From contig BDSI01000059.1 in NCBI GenBank assembly GCA_003117195.1, positions 393,481-457,480 on the forward strand: a DNA stretch of 64,000 bases, read 5' to 3'. The DNA is from Eudorina sp. 2006-703-Eu-15 (Eukaryota; Chlorophyta; Chlorophyceae; Chlamydomonadales; Volvocaceae). Of this stretch, positions 22,901 through 32,653 are shown piece by piece. Each line of letters opens with the position of its first letter. Within the stretch, counting starts at the first letter, position 1. The notes under the pieces were generated by a model. It was not told the DNA's origin. It saw nothing but the letters and a program-made list of their open reading frames with translations, and did not search any database. Both the position numbers and the translations under genes were made by a program.

Positions 22901-25900
22901 CTCCAGGACCAGCATGGGCATGCTGCTGCTGGACGACTGCCCCGTCGGCAGCGCGCTCTCGTACGATGAGATCTGCCCGGGCGAGCTCCGCGGCGGCGGC
23001 GACACCAAAAAGGGCGTGCTGCTGCTGGCCCTCGACATGCCGGCCTCCGTGCTCCCCGCCACCGACGCGTCGGGGGCCGTCACCGCGTCCGGGGATGCGT
23101 CCGGCGCCGCCGCCACAGTTGTCGTAGAGGCGCCACCGCCGCGCACGAAGCCAGCGGCGTCGCCGGCGCCGGCCGCTTGGCCCGGTGCCTCAGCTGCTGA
23201 TGCGGCGGCTGTCGCTGCCTCCACGGCAACTGTGGTGGCGGCAGCCACCGCCGCCAGTTTGCGGCTGCCTCCGCCGCCGCCGTCACTGTCGCCTTGGCTG
23301 TCGGTGCCCGCGGCGTCGCTAGCCGGGCCGCCGGCGTCGTCATCGGTCGCTGACGGAGCATCCGGCCCTACAGACGTGGCCGTCTGTTCCGCCTCAGGCC
23401 GCTGTTGCTGTTGCTGCTGCTTCTGCGGCGGCGGCGGCGGCAGCGGCGGCGGCGGCGGCGCTGCGGTCCTCGCCAGCGGGATCGGCGCTGAGCTGCCGCC
23501 GCCGACCGCCCTGCCGCTTCCGGGCCGGCTCTCAACCCACCCGCCAAAAGGCGAGTGCGAGGCGCGCGCCCGCGCCACCGCCGCAATGACCGCCTGCTGC
23601 TGCCGCTGCTGCTGCTCCTGCTGCGCTTCCTGCTCCTGCGGCAGCGGCGGCGGCAGCGGCGGCGGCAGCTGTACCTGCAGCTGCGGTGCCTGCAGCTCCA
23701 GGGGCGGCTTCGGGTCCTGCTCCAGCTTGTCCAGCAGGTACCCCTCGTCCGCCGCGGGGTTGACGGCCCACACGGCGCCCGCGACGCTGTGCAGCCGCGG
23801 CCTGGAGCGCTGCTTCGGCAGCCACGACGACGACGGCGACGTCGCGCCCTGCTGCCCCTGCGCCGCCGCCGTCAGCGTCGACGTCATCGTCAGCGGCTCC
23901 GTCGCCGGAGCGCTCGAGTCGACGACGATGGAGGAGAAGTCCCGTTGCTGTGAGGCGGTCGCCGACCGGGCGCGCGCCTCGCTGGCGACCTTGACCGTCG
24001 TCTGCAGCTCGCGGAGCAGCTGGGCGTTGAGTCGGCGCTGGAAACCCACCGGAGGCGACGACGTCGGGGAGAATCCGCTGACGGCGGCGAAGATGTCGTT
24101 GACGCCGCTGCCCGTCTCCCCATTCCGATGTACCGATGGGTCGCGCGCCTGGGCCGTGCCGTCGCCGCTGCAGCCGCCGCCGCCGCCGGCGGCAGCGGTT
24201 GCGTCGCCGGCGGACGCCGCTGGCGTCGGCCCAGCGCCGCCAACCGCAGGCGCGGCGGCGGCGGCGGCGGCGGCGGCGGCCGCGGCGGCCGCGGCCGCGT
24301 CGGTGGCGGCGACGGGCGAGGGCATGGCGCCGTGGCTTCGGGCGTTCGGTGTGGTGCGGATTTCGCCGCCGCCGCCGTCCAAGCCGCCGGCGTCCTGGCC
24401 GTCGCCGTCCCCCTCGGGCACCGTCCATTGAATGCGGGCCGGCATCCGGACCAGGCCCCGCCACTCCTGCGGCATTGACCGGCCGGGTTACAGTGGTGCA
24501 AGTGCGGTACGGCATGGCACGGCACTGTACGACTCGCTCCGCGGCGCGCACCCTGCGTGTGTTGAAACGACCCCGGAGCAAATCATTCCCCGAAGACCCA
24601 CCCGCCGACCGGCGTCCTTGGTGTGCCACGTGGTGTATCAACCTCCATGCCGACGATATGACCGGCTACGCCCTCGGTCCTCATTCCCCAGCCCTCGGCC
24701 CCTAAGATTCCTGGGTTGCCCTTCCCCGCCACCCTCCTTCCCCGCCACCCTCCTTCCCCGCCACCCTCCTTCCCCGCCACCCTCCTTCCCCGCCACCCTC
24801 CTTCCCCGCCACCCTCCTTCCCCGCCACCCTCCTTCCCGCCACCCTCCTTCCCCGCCACCCTCCTTCCCCGCCACCCTCCTTCCCCGCCACCCTCCTTCC
24901 CGCCACCCTCCTTCCCCGCCACCCTCCTTCCCCGCCACCCTCCTTCCCCGCCACCCTCCTTCCCCGCCACCCTCCTTCCCCGCCACCCTCCTTCCCCGCC
25001 ACCCTCCTTCCCGCCACCCTCCTTCCCCGCCACCCTCCTTCCCCGCCACCCTCCTTCCCCGCCACCCTCCTTCCCCGCCACCCTCCTTCCCCGCCACCCT
25101 CCTTCCCCGCCACCCTCCTTCCCCGCCACCCTCCTTCCCCCAACACACACACACACACATACACACACACTCTGCCTTTGTCCTGCTGTCCTGTTTTCCC
25201 TGCCCATTTGTTTCTGTCGCTTCGCTTCTGTTTCGACAGATGCAGGTCATTTCGGTAAGTATCATGTGACTGGGTGTTTCGGGTGGATTGCTCGGCCAAC
25301 ACACGCCGCCGCCTCACCGTCCCCTCCGCCAGCGCCCTCAGCATCTCTTGCAGCTTCTCCGGCGCGTGCGCGAACAGCTGATGCAGCCTGTTGTTGTTAT
25401 TATTATTGGTGTTATTATTGACGCCGCCCCCCGCGCCGCCCGCACACGCCGACTCGGTCATGCCGCGGGCACGGGACGCGCCCGAGCGGAGCGGCATCGA
25501 CGACGCGGCGCCGTCGGTGCCCAGCACCCCCGCGGCCGCCTGTGAGGCGCTGGCCCCGTCGCTGCTCTCCATACCCACCAGGTACCCCATGTAGGCGACA
25601 CTGGAGCGGTTCTGGTGCAGGACCCGCCTGCGGGGGAGGCGGGAGTGGCAGGCAAAGGGATATTCCCCGGTGAAACCCAGAGACGGGAGGCGTAGGGGGT
25701 GTGGGTGCCGGATCCAAGGGCACCCAACCAAAAAATTAACCAACCGCCACCACCCTCACCCTTCCGGCCGTACCACCTCACCCTTCCATGTCGTACATGG
25801 TGACGATGGAGGGGATGTTGGAGATGATGTAGTAGTCCCGCTGCAGCCTCGCCGCCAGCTCCTTGCCCTCGTACGGCACGTCAAGTTCAAGGATCATGGC

Positions 25901-27296
25901 GGGCGTAACGCCCACCAGGTCGCTGTCGTGATCCGACATGGAGGTGCCCGTACCGTCCGGCGGGCAGCGCAGTCGGTCCGCCTGGATGCGCGAGGAGGCG
26001 CCTGCCAGGGAGGGATGCTGCGGGGGCGCTGTCCGGTACGCGAAAGGCCAGATCTGCGCCGCACATACGCGGGGGCATACCGCGAAACCGGATCGGCACA
26101 CCCTGTTGTAAAACGGTACGCTGCGCAAAGATTTCGAGAACAACTGGGAGTTAAAAACTGCAAAAATTCGAACCCAGATCGAAACCGGGCACACCCAGCG
26201 GAATGAATGGGCAGACTTGTGCAAACAGAGGGGGCGGACCTATGAGGTGAACCAGATTACGGCGTGGCCACACGGAGTGGGCCCCTGCTGGCATTCGTCC
26301 AGCAGGCTGCACACGGTGTCCAGCCCCGCTGGCATTCACCCAGCAGGCTAAGGGGATGACGATGCGACACAGGCACGACGTGGCACGCCAGAGCAAGACC
26401 TCCAAGCTCATCTGCCATGCGGCAAATGCCGGCTTGGCACTTGGGCGGCGAGGCGAAGGGCACTTTCACACTGGTCAAAGCTGTCGCTGGAACTGCTGGG
26501 CTCGAACACCCCCGGATGAAGCGGAAGGTAGCAGGTGGAATGTGCCCAGTCCGCGTCCAAAGGGGGCTGCCCGGTCAGCCCCCAAGGGGCCACCCATGCT
26601 ATGTGGGTTCGATACTTGAGGCTCCCACCACACCGGCAAGTCCCAAAGCCGGAAAACCTGTTTCCCACCAACGCGTTCGACAGGAACGCAGCAACGCACC
26701 CTCATGCTCAGGAAGTAACGGTTGCGGCCAAAGTCGCCGGGCACGAAGTGGTGGACAGTGTGCAGCTGGCCCTGCAGGAGGCGCCTGCGGGTGCGGCACG
26801 GCACGGGTTGGGAGTCCCAGCTTGGGACGGTTACAACGTCGCGGCGGTTCATCAGCCTTCACAGGTCCTGGCATCCAAGCCGCTCCCCGCGCGACAACCC
26901 CCCCCTGTTCTGAGCCGGCACGCCGACGGTTTCTCTGCTCTCTGTGAACAACGATCAGCAAAAGTGACCAAGCAGTGCCTCTTGGCTGTTCACCCCGGGC
27001 GGCTGTGGTTTCCCGGTGCCAGGTCTGCCTCGTCCATGCAGAGTCTGGCCCCGAAACCCCTGCATACCATGCAGGTTGCCTCTTCAGGCAACCCCAGGGT
27101 CGCAGGGCTGCAATGCGGCGAGAGACCACCTCTGTGTCTCCCCGCCCAACCGCTGTGGAGGAGCTATAAAACCCAAACCCAGACACGAACCCGGGCACAT
27201 CCGCTGCTGCGGAGGGGCTTACTTGACGATGTCCTGGAAGAGCACTTTGAGACTGGGGTCCTTGGCAAAGCTGCGTGCCAAGAAGGTCAACAGATC
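13991..27296 (-). CDS. PAS-domain class III guanylyl cyclase (large multi-exon gene)
   Basis: Exons, 5' to 3': 27296-27223, 26784-26700, 26017-25782, 25627-25318, 24466-21958, 21418-21102, 20482 (or 20437)-19370, 18825-18799, 18293-18138, 17576-17525, 17089-17002, 16779-16560, 15993-15918, 15225-15197, 14866-14735 and 14356-13991 (TGA 13993-13991). All joins agree in phase. Order of parts: helical segment, PAS ([12 protein letters not shown], then [15 protein letters not shown]), an 836-codon Ala/Gly/Gln/Pro-rich exon, a second PAS-like end ([13 protein letters not shown] then VIQTDVTSK), a signalling helix ([14 protein letters not shown]) and the cyclase domain. Both metal aspartates are present (FADIKGF, TIGDCY). 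Glu in YKVETIGD and Cys in RFCLFGD are the GTP-selecting residues, and NTASRM supplies the transition-state Asn/Arg. The tail ends in His/Pro-rich sequence. It probably makes cGMP under PAS sensing. Introns after 18138 (GC donor) and two micro-exons are notable. Confidence 0.85.
14660..14727. repeat. 18-bp tandem repeat beside a cyclase donor
   Basis: About three and a half copies of CACACAACCCCACCGACC lie just inside the intron below the 14735 exon end. Confidence 0.8.
16101..16172. repeat. 10-bp tandem repeat in a cyclase intron
   Basis: About seven copies of the unit CCGTGTCAGG with single-base variants, in the intron between exons 16560 and 15993. Confidence 0.8.
17763..17886. repeat. 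CAGCCG hexamer array
   Basis: Roughly twenty copies of CAGCCG/TAGCCG in the intron between exons 18138 and 17576. It gives open Arg/Ser or Ala-only frames on both strands that are not genes. Confidence 0.9.
18336..18432. ncRNA. 97-nt near-perfect intronic hairpin (possible small-RNA precursor or foldback element)
   Basis: Bases 18336-18380 pair with 18388-18432: two 45-nt arms, 42 matched positions, only 3 mismatches and a 7-nt loop (ACCCCCA). It lies in the cyclase intron between micro-exon 18825-18799 and exon 18293-18138. The size and near-perfect stem resemble algal microRNA or long-hairpin precursors. A short foldback transposon is the main alternative. Nothing in the sequence decides between them. 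Confidence 0.45.
20611..20770. repeat. 10-bp satellite GGGGCTGCAT, 16 exact copies
   Basis: A perfectly regular array in the cyclase intron between exons 21102 and 20482. Because 10 is not a multiple of 3, all frames read the same 10-residue peptide repeat. This explains the Met/Gln/Pro/His open frames on both strands. Confidence 0.95.
21450..21512 (+). repeat. Dispersed repeat family, copy 2 (terminal module)
   Basis: Contains GTGTATGGTG, GGCTGTCACCGATGACCC and GCGGGGTCCGCTGTAACATCC, closely matching 39650-39727. It ends just upstream (on the minus strand) of the cyclase exon starting at 21418. Confidence 0.65.
21571..21630. repeat. Interstitial telomere-like repeat
   Basis: TAAACCCTAAACCCTAATCC is followed by degenerate CCCTAA and CCTTAAA units. 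It resembles the plant-type CCCTAAA telomere repeat and sits inside the cyclase intron between exons 21958 and 21418. Confidence 0.6.
24718..25140. repeat. 16-bp minisatellite CCCGCCACCCTCCTTC, over 20 copies
   Basis: Regular array with an occasional 15-bp unit lacking one C. It lies in the cyclase intron between exons 25318 and 24466, followed by a CA run at about 25144-25170. It creates long repetitive open frames on both strands that are not coding. Confidence 0.95.
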
Positions 27297-27953
27297 CTGC
27301 GGCCAGGCGGACACAGAGAGGACGCAGCAGCTCAGAAGGAGGCGGAGGAAGGTGGAGGAAGTCGAAGCTGAAGGGGGCAGGCATGTTGCCATGTTGCCAT
27401 GTAGGATGAAACTTGGTAGACATATTCATACTGGCGCTTCTGCCAGTGTCTCGGGAGGAAAGGTGGGGAGAGGGGGAGGCCCATGCTTCCAACGCGTTCG
27501 ATGCAGCCCCGCGGCACATCAAGAGCGGCAAAGTGCCGTGCCCCGTGGGTGTGCAGCGCGGGTTCCGAAACCCCCAACGTCCAAATCGTTGATCTGGGTC
27601 ACGCGCCGGCTGGCAGCTCGAGGTCTAGGTCGGCAAGTCTGTACGACCAACTGCACGACCCAGATCCGCCGCGCACAGCCCCCAGGGCGTTGTTCAGCAA
27701 CTCGCGGTGTGAAGCATCACCCGGGTACACACACACACACACAGCCCCGGGCTCCCGCTATATACACACACACGTGTAACCCATGACGATGGCTTGGATT
27801 TTCGACATCGTCGCAGTGTGACGTGGCGACCCCAACAGCCCACACGGCTCGTGGCGTGTGGCAGTGGGGAGCACAGACTGAGATTGCCCTCACGGCGGCG
27901 CCGCACGATGCGAGACCACACCGGGCTTCACCGTGCGCGCGCCGAAACGCTGC

Positions 27954-28360
27954 AGACCTTGAGTGCGGCTGCTGGTGGCCGGCCGACACCCTCCCCAGCA
28001 CTTCACTGCGGAACGCGGACGAGGGGTGCGGGTGCTGGTGGCCGGCCGACACCCTCCCCAGCACTTCACTGCGGAACGCGGACGAGGGGTGCGGGTGCTG
28101 GTGGCCGGCGGACACCCTCCCCAGCACTTCACTGCGGAACGCGGACGAGGGGTGCGGGTGCTGGTGGCCGGCGGACACCCTCCCCAGCACTTCACTGCGG
28201 AACGCGGACGAGGGGTGCGGGTGCTGGTGGCCGGCGGACACCCTCCCCAGCACTTCACTGCGGAACGCGGACCAGGAGTGCGGCTGCTGGTGGCCGGCGG
28301 ACACCCTCCCCAGCACTTCACTGCGGAACGCGGACGAGGGGTGCGGGTGCTGGTACACGC
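27954..28360. repeat. 63-bp tandem repeat, six to seven copies
   Basis: The block CTTCACTGCGGAACGCGG recurs every 63 bases from 28001 (28064, 28127, 28190, 28253, 28316). Since 63 is divisible by three, several frames stay open on both strands, giving 21-residue repeat peptides. It lies where the cyclase gene should have an intron. Confidence 0.9.
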
Positions 28361-28485
28361 CGCCCCGAGCGATGGTCGCTGCGGACGACACGGGCCATCT
28401 CCAAGCGTTTCTGATTGCGTCAACCCACATGGCCGGGGATGGCGCCGCCGCCTCGCGCCGTTTCCGACCACAACCCCAGCCCCAC

Positions 28486-29728
28486 CGGCGATCGCCTGGA
28501 TAAATCGTGTCAAGTACTCGGGCATGTCGCCCGGTCTCGTCTGGGCCTGTGGATGCTGCGTATTTAGTTGCTCTCGCGGTTTTGCCGTTGTTTCACGCTG
28601 AAACCCCAAACACACCACTCCGAGCGCACCTGCTCATCCCGCAGCTGCAGAGCGCTGACCGCCGAGTTGTTGCTGACCACACAGCCCACCTGTGCGGTGC
28701 ATCACAGGGGGCAACGGACGTTGGCGTTAACATACAGAAACCACAGAGCTTCTCACTAGCATGTTACACCCCGTCCCCTTGTCCCGTTTGCCCTCCCTAG
28801 CGAAACTAGCTACGAGCATCTTACCGCGCATGAGCCCTGCTCCGTCGAAAACACCAAACACATTCGGTCGTCGACGCTGTTGCGTTGAAGGGCCAAAGCC
28901 GCGTCTGGTCCCAGCGCGCCGCCCCCGGCGGCCGCGTGCCGGGGGCTGCCGATGCTGCTGTGCAGCGTGTTCAAATTTGAGGCGCATGGCGTAGGGGTGA
29001 CGTACGAGACGTACAACACCGCGACTGGCTGAGAGAAGTGGCGCAGCTCTGCTTCCAAGGTGGCGCGATCAAGCACCGCCAACCCGCTGCCTGTAGGGTG
29101 AGGGTTTGGGGGTGCAGCAGCGGGGCAAGGGCAGGAACTCAGGCAGGCCGGGGTCAAAGGAGCTTTCGACATCAGCGCTCTGGTGTCCCTGAGGAACTTT
29201 TTCACAAAAAACCGGACAGAGAGTGTGTATGGTCCCCGTCCCTCCACGACATGGGACCAGATGCCAACGACTGGTGGTGTGCAGGGACGAGCTTCGGACG
29301 GCAGCCCGCTTATCCCACCCTGACGAAATTCGAAATTATCGGGTCAAAGGCTGCCACCGCACATAAGTGCGCTGTTGCGAGCGTCAGCGCATCACCTGTT
29401 TCCTTGCATAGGCGCTCAACGGGGTTCTCCCCCGCGGGCAAGGCGTCGGGCGGGTGCGGGGCGGCACGGGCGGCCGCTGTCAGCGACAACACCCGAGATG
29501 TCGGCATCACATCATCTGCATAATTTGCTTCACTCGGTAACGCAGTGAAAAATTACCGTGTACTGCGCACAAGCTAGTCACTTACTGACGGACATTTCTC
29601 GGGCTTGCCCTACGCGATCTTTGGCCTCCTCGTCTAACTGTTTGTCATGCTGTTGGAGCTCATTGCGGCGCGCATCGTTCCCCGACCGACTGAGCGACTG
29701 GGAGTGGTCGCGAGCGGCACCCAGGCAA
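28486..29728 (-). CDS. Upstream exons of the same cyclase gene (N-terminal region)
   Basis: Exons 29728-29586, 29090-28825 and 28689-28630 join with matching phases. A fourth, about 28546 to 28486, is likely. The first encodes a charged helical stretch (NELQQHDKQLDEEAKDRVG), so probably coiled coil. The next gives LDRATLEAELRHFSQPVAVL and runs on to STEQGSCA; then VGCVVSNNSAVSALQLRDEQ and DMPEYLTRFIQAIAG. I do not recognise a named domain, though algal cyclases of this type carry long variable N-termini. The 28486 donor is in phase 1 while the exon at 27296 starts in phase 0, so one exon between them is unplaced. The 29728 acceptor expects a further upstream exon. A possible one is FEDIESASKLNN at about 29805-29860, but its phase does not fit. 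Linkage to the cyclase rests on strand, proximity and phase. Confidence 0.55.
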
Positions 29729-30785
29729 CTGACAAAAGCACCCATGTAATGTGCAGTGTATGATGTAATATATGGGAGAGGAAAGCACAGCAAGCTCCTG
29801 TTCCGCTGACGTTGTTCAGCTTGCTGGCGCTTTCGATATCCTCAAATAGCAGTACATAGCGCATAACATATGCAACATCGTCGTCTCAGTTGACATTTTT
29901 CAACTGCAGATGGCAGTTAAACACGGACCACGTCCATCTTGCGGGTTTGGTGGGATTTGGTTTACACGTTCATCATCTCCGAAAGACGCCCAAACACATA
30001 TTGCTCGACTACATAACAGCAATGCCAACAAAAGCCAGCGCAGTACGATTGACTCAGACAGTGGCGCGACAAGTACGAGCGCTGTTGTACGATGACATAT
30101 TATGTTATTTAAAAAGCGTTAGGACGCGGACAGGGCAGGGAAGGTCCCGACATTATGCGTCGCAAAATATCACTCGCTTCTTGCGTGCCTAAAACTGGCC
30201 GTTCAAGGCCTGTGCGCGAAGGGCAGGGTGAGGTGGGTGAGGTGGCCCCGCTTTAGTAATGCTGCATGGTGTTCTGGCCTTGCACCAAACGCATGTGCAC
30301 GGTAAGTAATTCATGTAGTATCGGACCTGCGTTGTGGTTGCATGGAGACACTGCGATACATCCTCCAGTTACATAGCTAAACCCGCCGGAGTTTTAAGAG
30401 CACGAGGAGCATTGGCTACTTGATGCAACGCACAACACATATTGTTAAAGGAAACTACCTCGAACAATGCCTGGCACAATTATGCTGGCCAGTGTAGTTT
30501 CAGCTACTAGCGTCAGTAACCAGAGGCCCTGAAAGGCATTCCTGAAGTTCCAAAGCAGGGGACGGATGTGACTTGCGTGACAATAGTAGCAGAAGCAGTA
30601 ACCTGCAGTAACCAGGGATAACTGGTTACTGAGCCGTTGTGCTTCCCGCGCTTTTGTGTTGCTCGACCTGCGAGACCAAAACGTGTTACTGTAGGATCAA
30701 TGTCAGTCCGACAGAATCCCTTGTATGACATAGCAGCCTCAGACAGCCGAAGGCACTGACACAACGCGGTAAGGCCGTATCTCAG
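29729..30785. other. AT-richer sequence between the cyclase N-terminal exons and the retrotransposon
   Basis: Probably further cyclase 5' exon/intron sequence or its upstream region. The codons at about 29805-29860 (minus strand) look exon-like but do not join in phase. Nothing else is recognisable. Confidence 0.4.
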
Positions 30786-31189
30786 TGTTGTGACCTGAGT
30801 ATGGTCAAACCCTCATTGTAATCGGAATGATTACTAATTGTGTCCTGGATGGATACTAATCGGCTGATCCAAGTAAAATGCCTCGCGCTAGGCAATACTA
30901 AGCAACTGACAGGTTGTCGGTTTTCACAAGTGTGACAGCCGCGGATTCCAACGGTCGCGTCGATCGGCCTGTCCTATCAAGGAAGGTTAACTGAAGTCCC
31001 GCAGGGCTACGATCAACGGTTACCGATCGTATATAATTCGGTGCGGCTGTCTAGTAGTCAGAGCAGTCTAGCGCAGCTAGTCTTGCTAGTGTCGTGGTCA
31101 TACCCACTCCGCGCCTTTACCTGGTAACAGGATTATATTTCCGCTGCTATTTCTCGCTAATCACTGTGAGTTCTGCGGAGCTCACTACA
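30786..31189 (+). repeat. 5' LTR
   Basis: 404 bp, TG...CA ends. TATATAA at 31030-31036 is a likely U3 TATA box and TGTAA near the start may serve 3' processing. Matches the 3' copy base for base as far as read. Confidence 0.95.
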
Positions 31190-31194
31190 AAATC

Positions 31195-31207
31195 TGGTAT
31201 CGAGACG
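31195..31207 (+). promoter_or_regulatory. Probable primer-binding site
   Basis: TGGTATCGAGACG starts five bases after the 5' LTR. Its first seven bases match the initiator-methionine tRNA primer site (TGGTATC...) used by many Ty3/Gypsy elements. The rest may reflect the host tRNA. Inference from position and sequence. Confidence 0.6.
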
Positions 31208-31418
31208 TGTGGTTAACATTCAGGGCCGTCCCTGAATGGGACAGTCGTTCTCAGCTAGCGCCGCGAGCTTTGAACAAGACTGCGAGCAGTTTGCTCGTCG
31301 TCTTATCATTACAAGTAAGTGAATTATCGCTACGCAGTGAGTAAACTATTGCTGGTACGCAAATTATTAGTTACTCCCTGTAGTGAGCGAACCCGGAGGG
31401 TTGGGTGACGACGTCACC

Positions 31419-32653
31419 ATGGCTGACGCCAACGCCGTTGGGCAGCCTGCCCAAGGTGGGTTTAACCTTGCCGGATGGCAAATGGGTGTTGGTTGGGTGC
31501 AACCGGGACAGCAAGTCGCTGTTGGTGGCGTAAACCTGCCAGGTTTACAACAACCCGCTGCTGGTGGGGCCGCTGCCGCTATCCCTGTTGCCCCTGCACC
31601 TGCTGTAGTTGCTCAGCCTGTGGCTGGTGCACCTGCAGGCAACCCGGCCGTTGTTGCTGTTCCGGGGGCGCCCGTCGCGCCTGCCGCCGCGCCCGTCGCG
31701 CCCGCTGCTGCGCAAGTCGCGCCAGCTGCTCTGCCTGCACCCGTCGTGCAGCCTGTTGCACCCGTCGTGCAACCTCCAGCGCCTGGTGGTGCTGTTGCCG
31801 TTCCCGCTGTGGGCTTCGTCCCCGGGCAGCCCGTCGCTGCACCTGCCGCCGCAGTTGCGCCCGTTGCACAACCTTTACAGCCTCAGGAGGTACGTCACCT
31901 GCCGGGTCCGAAGTTGCCCGATGCCACCCCGGTGGTGCCTGAGCGTGTTCGTTCGTTTGTCGCCGACGTACGGGACTACTTCACCTTAGTTGGGTGGACG
32001 AACAACGTTGCGGCACAAAAGTTATACATTAGCGGGGCCTTGGAGGGTGTCTTCAAGGATTGGCACATCACGTGGATCAAGTCGGTCCCGAACTACACCC
32101 CGGACCAGTTGCTGGACGCCCTTCTGGTCAGGCTCCGTCGACCTTTGCTGCCGTGGTAGCAGCCCCTGCCCCAGTAGTGGCTGCTGGTCCCGCCGTCGCA
32201 GCTCCAGTGCAGCCGGCTCAGCCAGGTGGTGCTGGCCGTGGTGCTGCCGGCCGAGGCCGGGGTGCGGCGCGTGGTGCGGGTGCCCCAGCAGGGCGTGGTG
32301 CCGTCCACAATGGCCCAGGTGGGGGCCGGGGACAGGGTGGTCGGGCGGGCAACGCGAACCCAGGTCGGGGTCGTGGTGGCCGTGGTGGGGGCGCCGCAGG
32401 TCGCGGTGCGGGCCGAGTTGGTCCAGCGGCTCAGGGCGAGTGGCAGCAAGTTGCTGGCCGCAAGCGCCAGAGGGTGCAGCTTGCGCTCTCGAACAAGCCG
32501 GCGCCGGGGGGCGGGTTCCTCCCAAAAGCTCAGATTGAGCTGGCGATGTCGCTCAATGGTTGCTGGGTCTGCTTGGCTCCCGACCATAACTATAACAATT
32601 GTCCTCGTTGGAACGAGGATGGGGCGGGCGGTGCCGGTGGTGCGATCGCTTAG
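31419..32653 (+). pseudogene. Retrotransposon gag, frame-broken
   Basis: The ATG at 31419 is in a good ACCATGG context. The first frame (to TAG 32157-32159) has an Ala/Pro/Val-rich N-terminus, then a capsid-like start (FVADVRDYFTLVGWTNN ... WHITWIKSVPNYTPDQLL). The product continues in the -1 frame as an Arg/Gly-rich region and a CX2CX4HX4C zinc knuckle (CWVCLAPDHNYNNC). The second half expected of a Ty3-type capsid domain is missing between the two frames, suggesting a deletion near 32120 that also shifted the frame. Gag packages the RNA and forms the particle. Confidence 0.75.

Noticed and set aside
22242..24431. 729-codon plus-strand open frame
   Set aside because: It is the antisense of the large cyclase exon, stays open because of GC bias, and has only Ala/Pro/Ser/Cys-rich low-complexity sequence.
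24432..25743. Long repetitive open frames on both strands (Pro/Ser/Phe and Gly/Trp/Arg repeats)
   Set aside because: They are produced by the 16-bp minisatellite in a cyclase intron.
28727..28987. Minus-strand frame reading FGVFDGAG, reminiscent of PP2C phosphatases
   Set aside because: It is the alternate frame of the exon ending STEQGSCA, which joins its neighbours in phase on both sides; no other PP2C motif is present.
32040..32160. Programmed -1 frameshift in gag
   Set aside because: No X-XXY-YYZ slippery heptamer was found in the overlap, and half of the capsid domain appears to be missing there, so a deletion is the simpler explanation.
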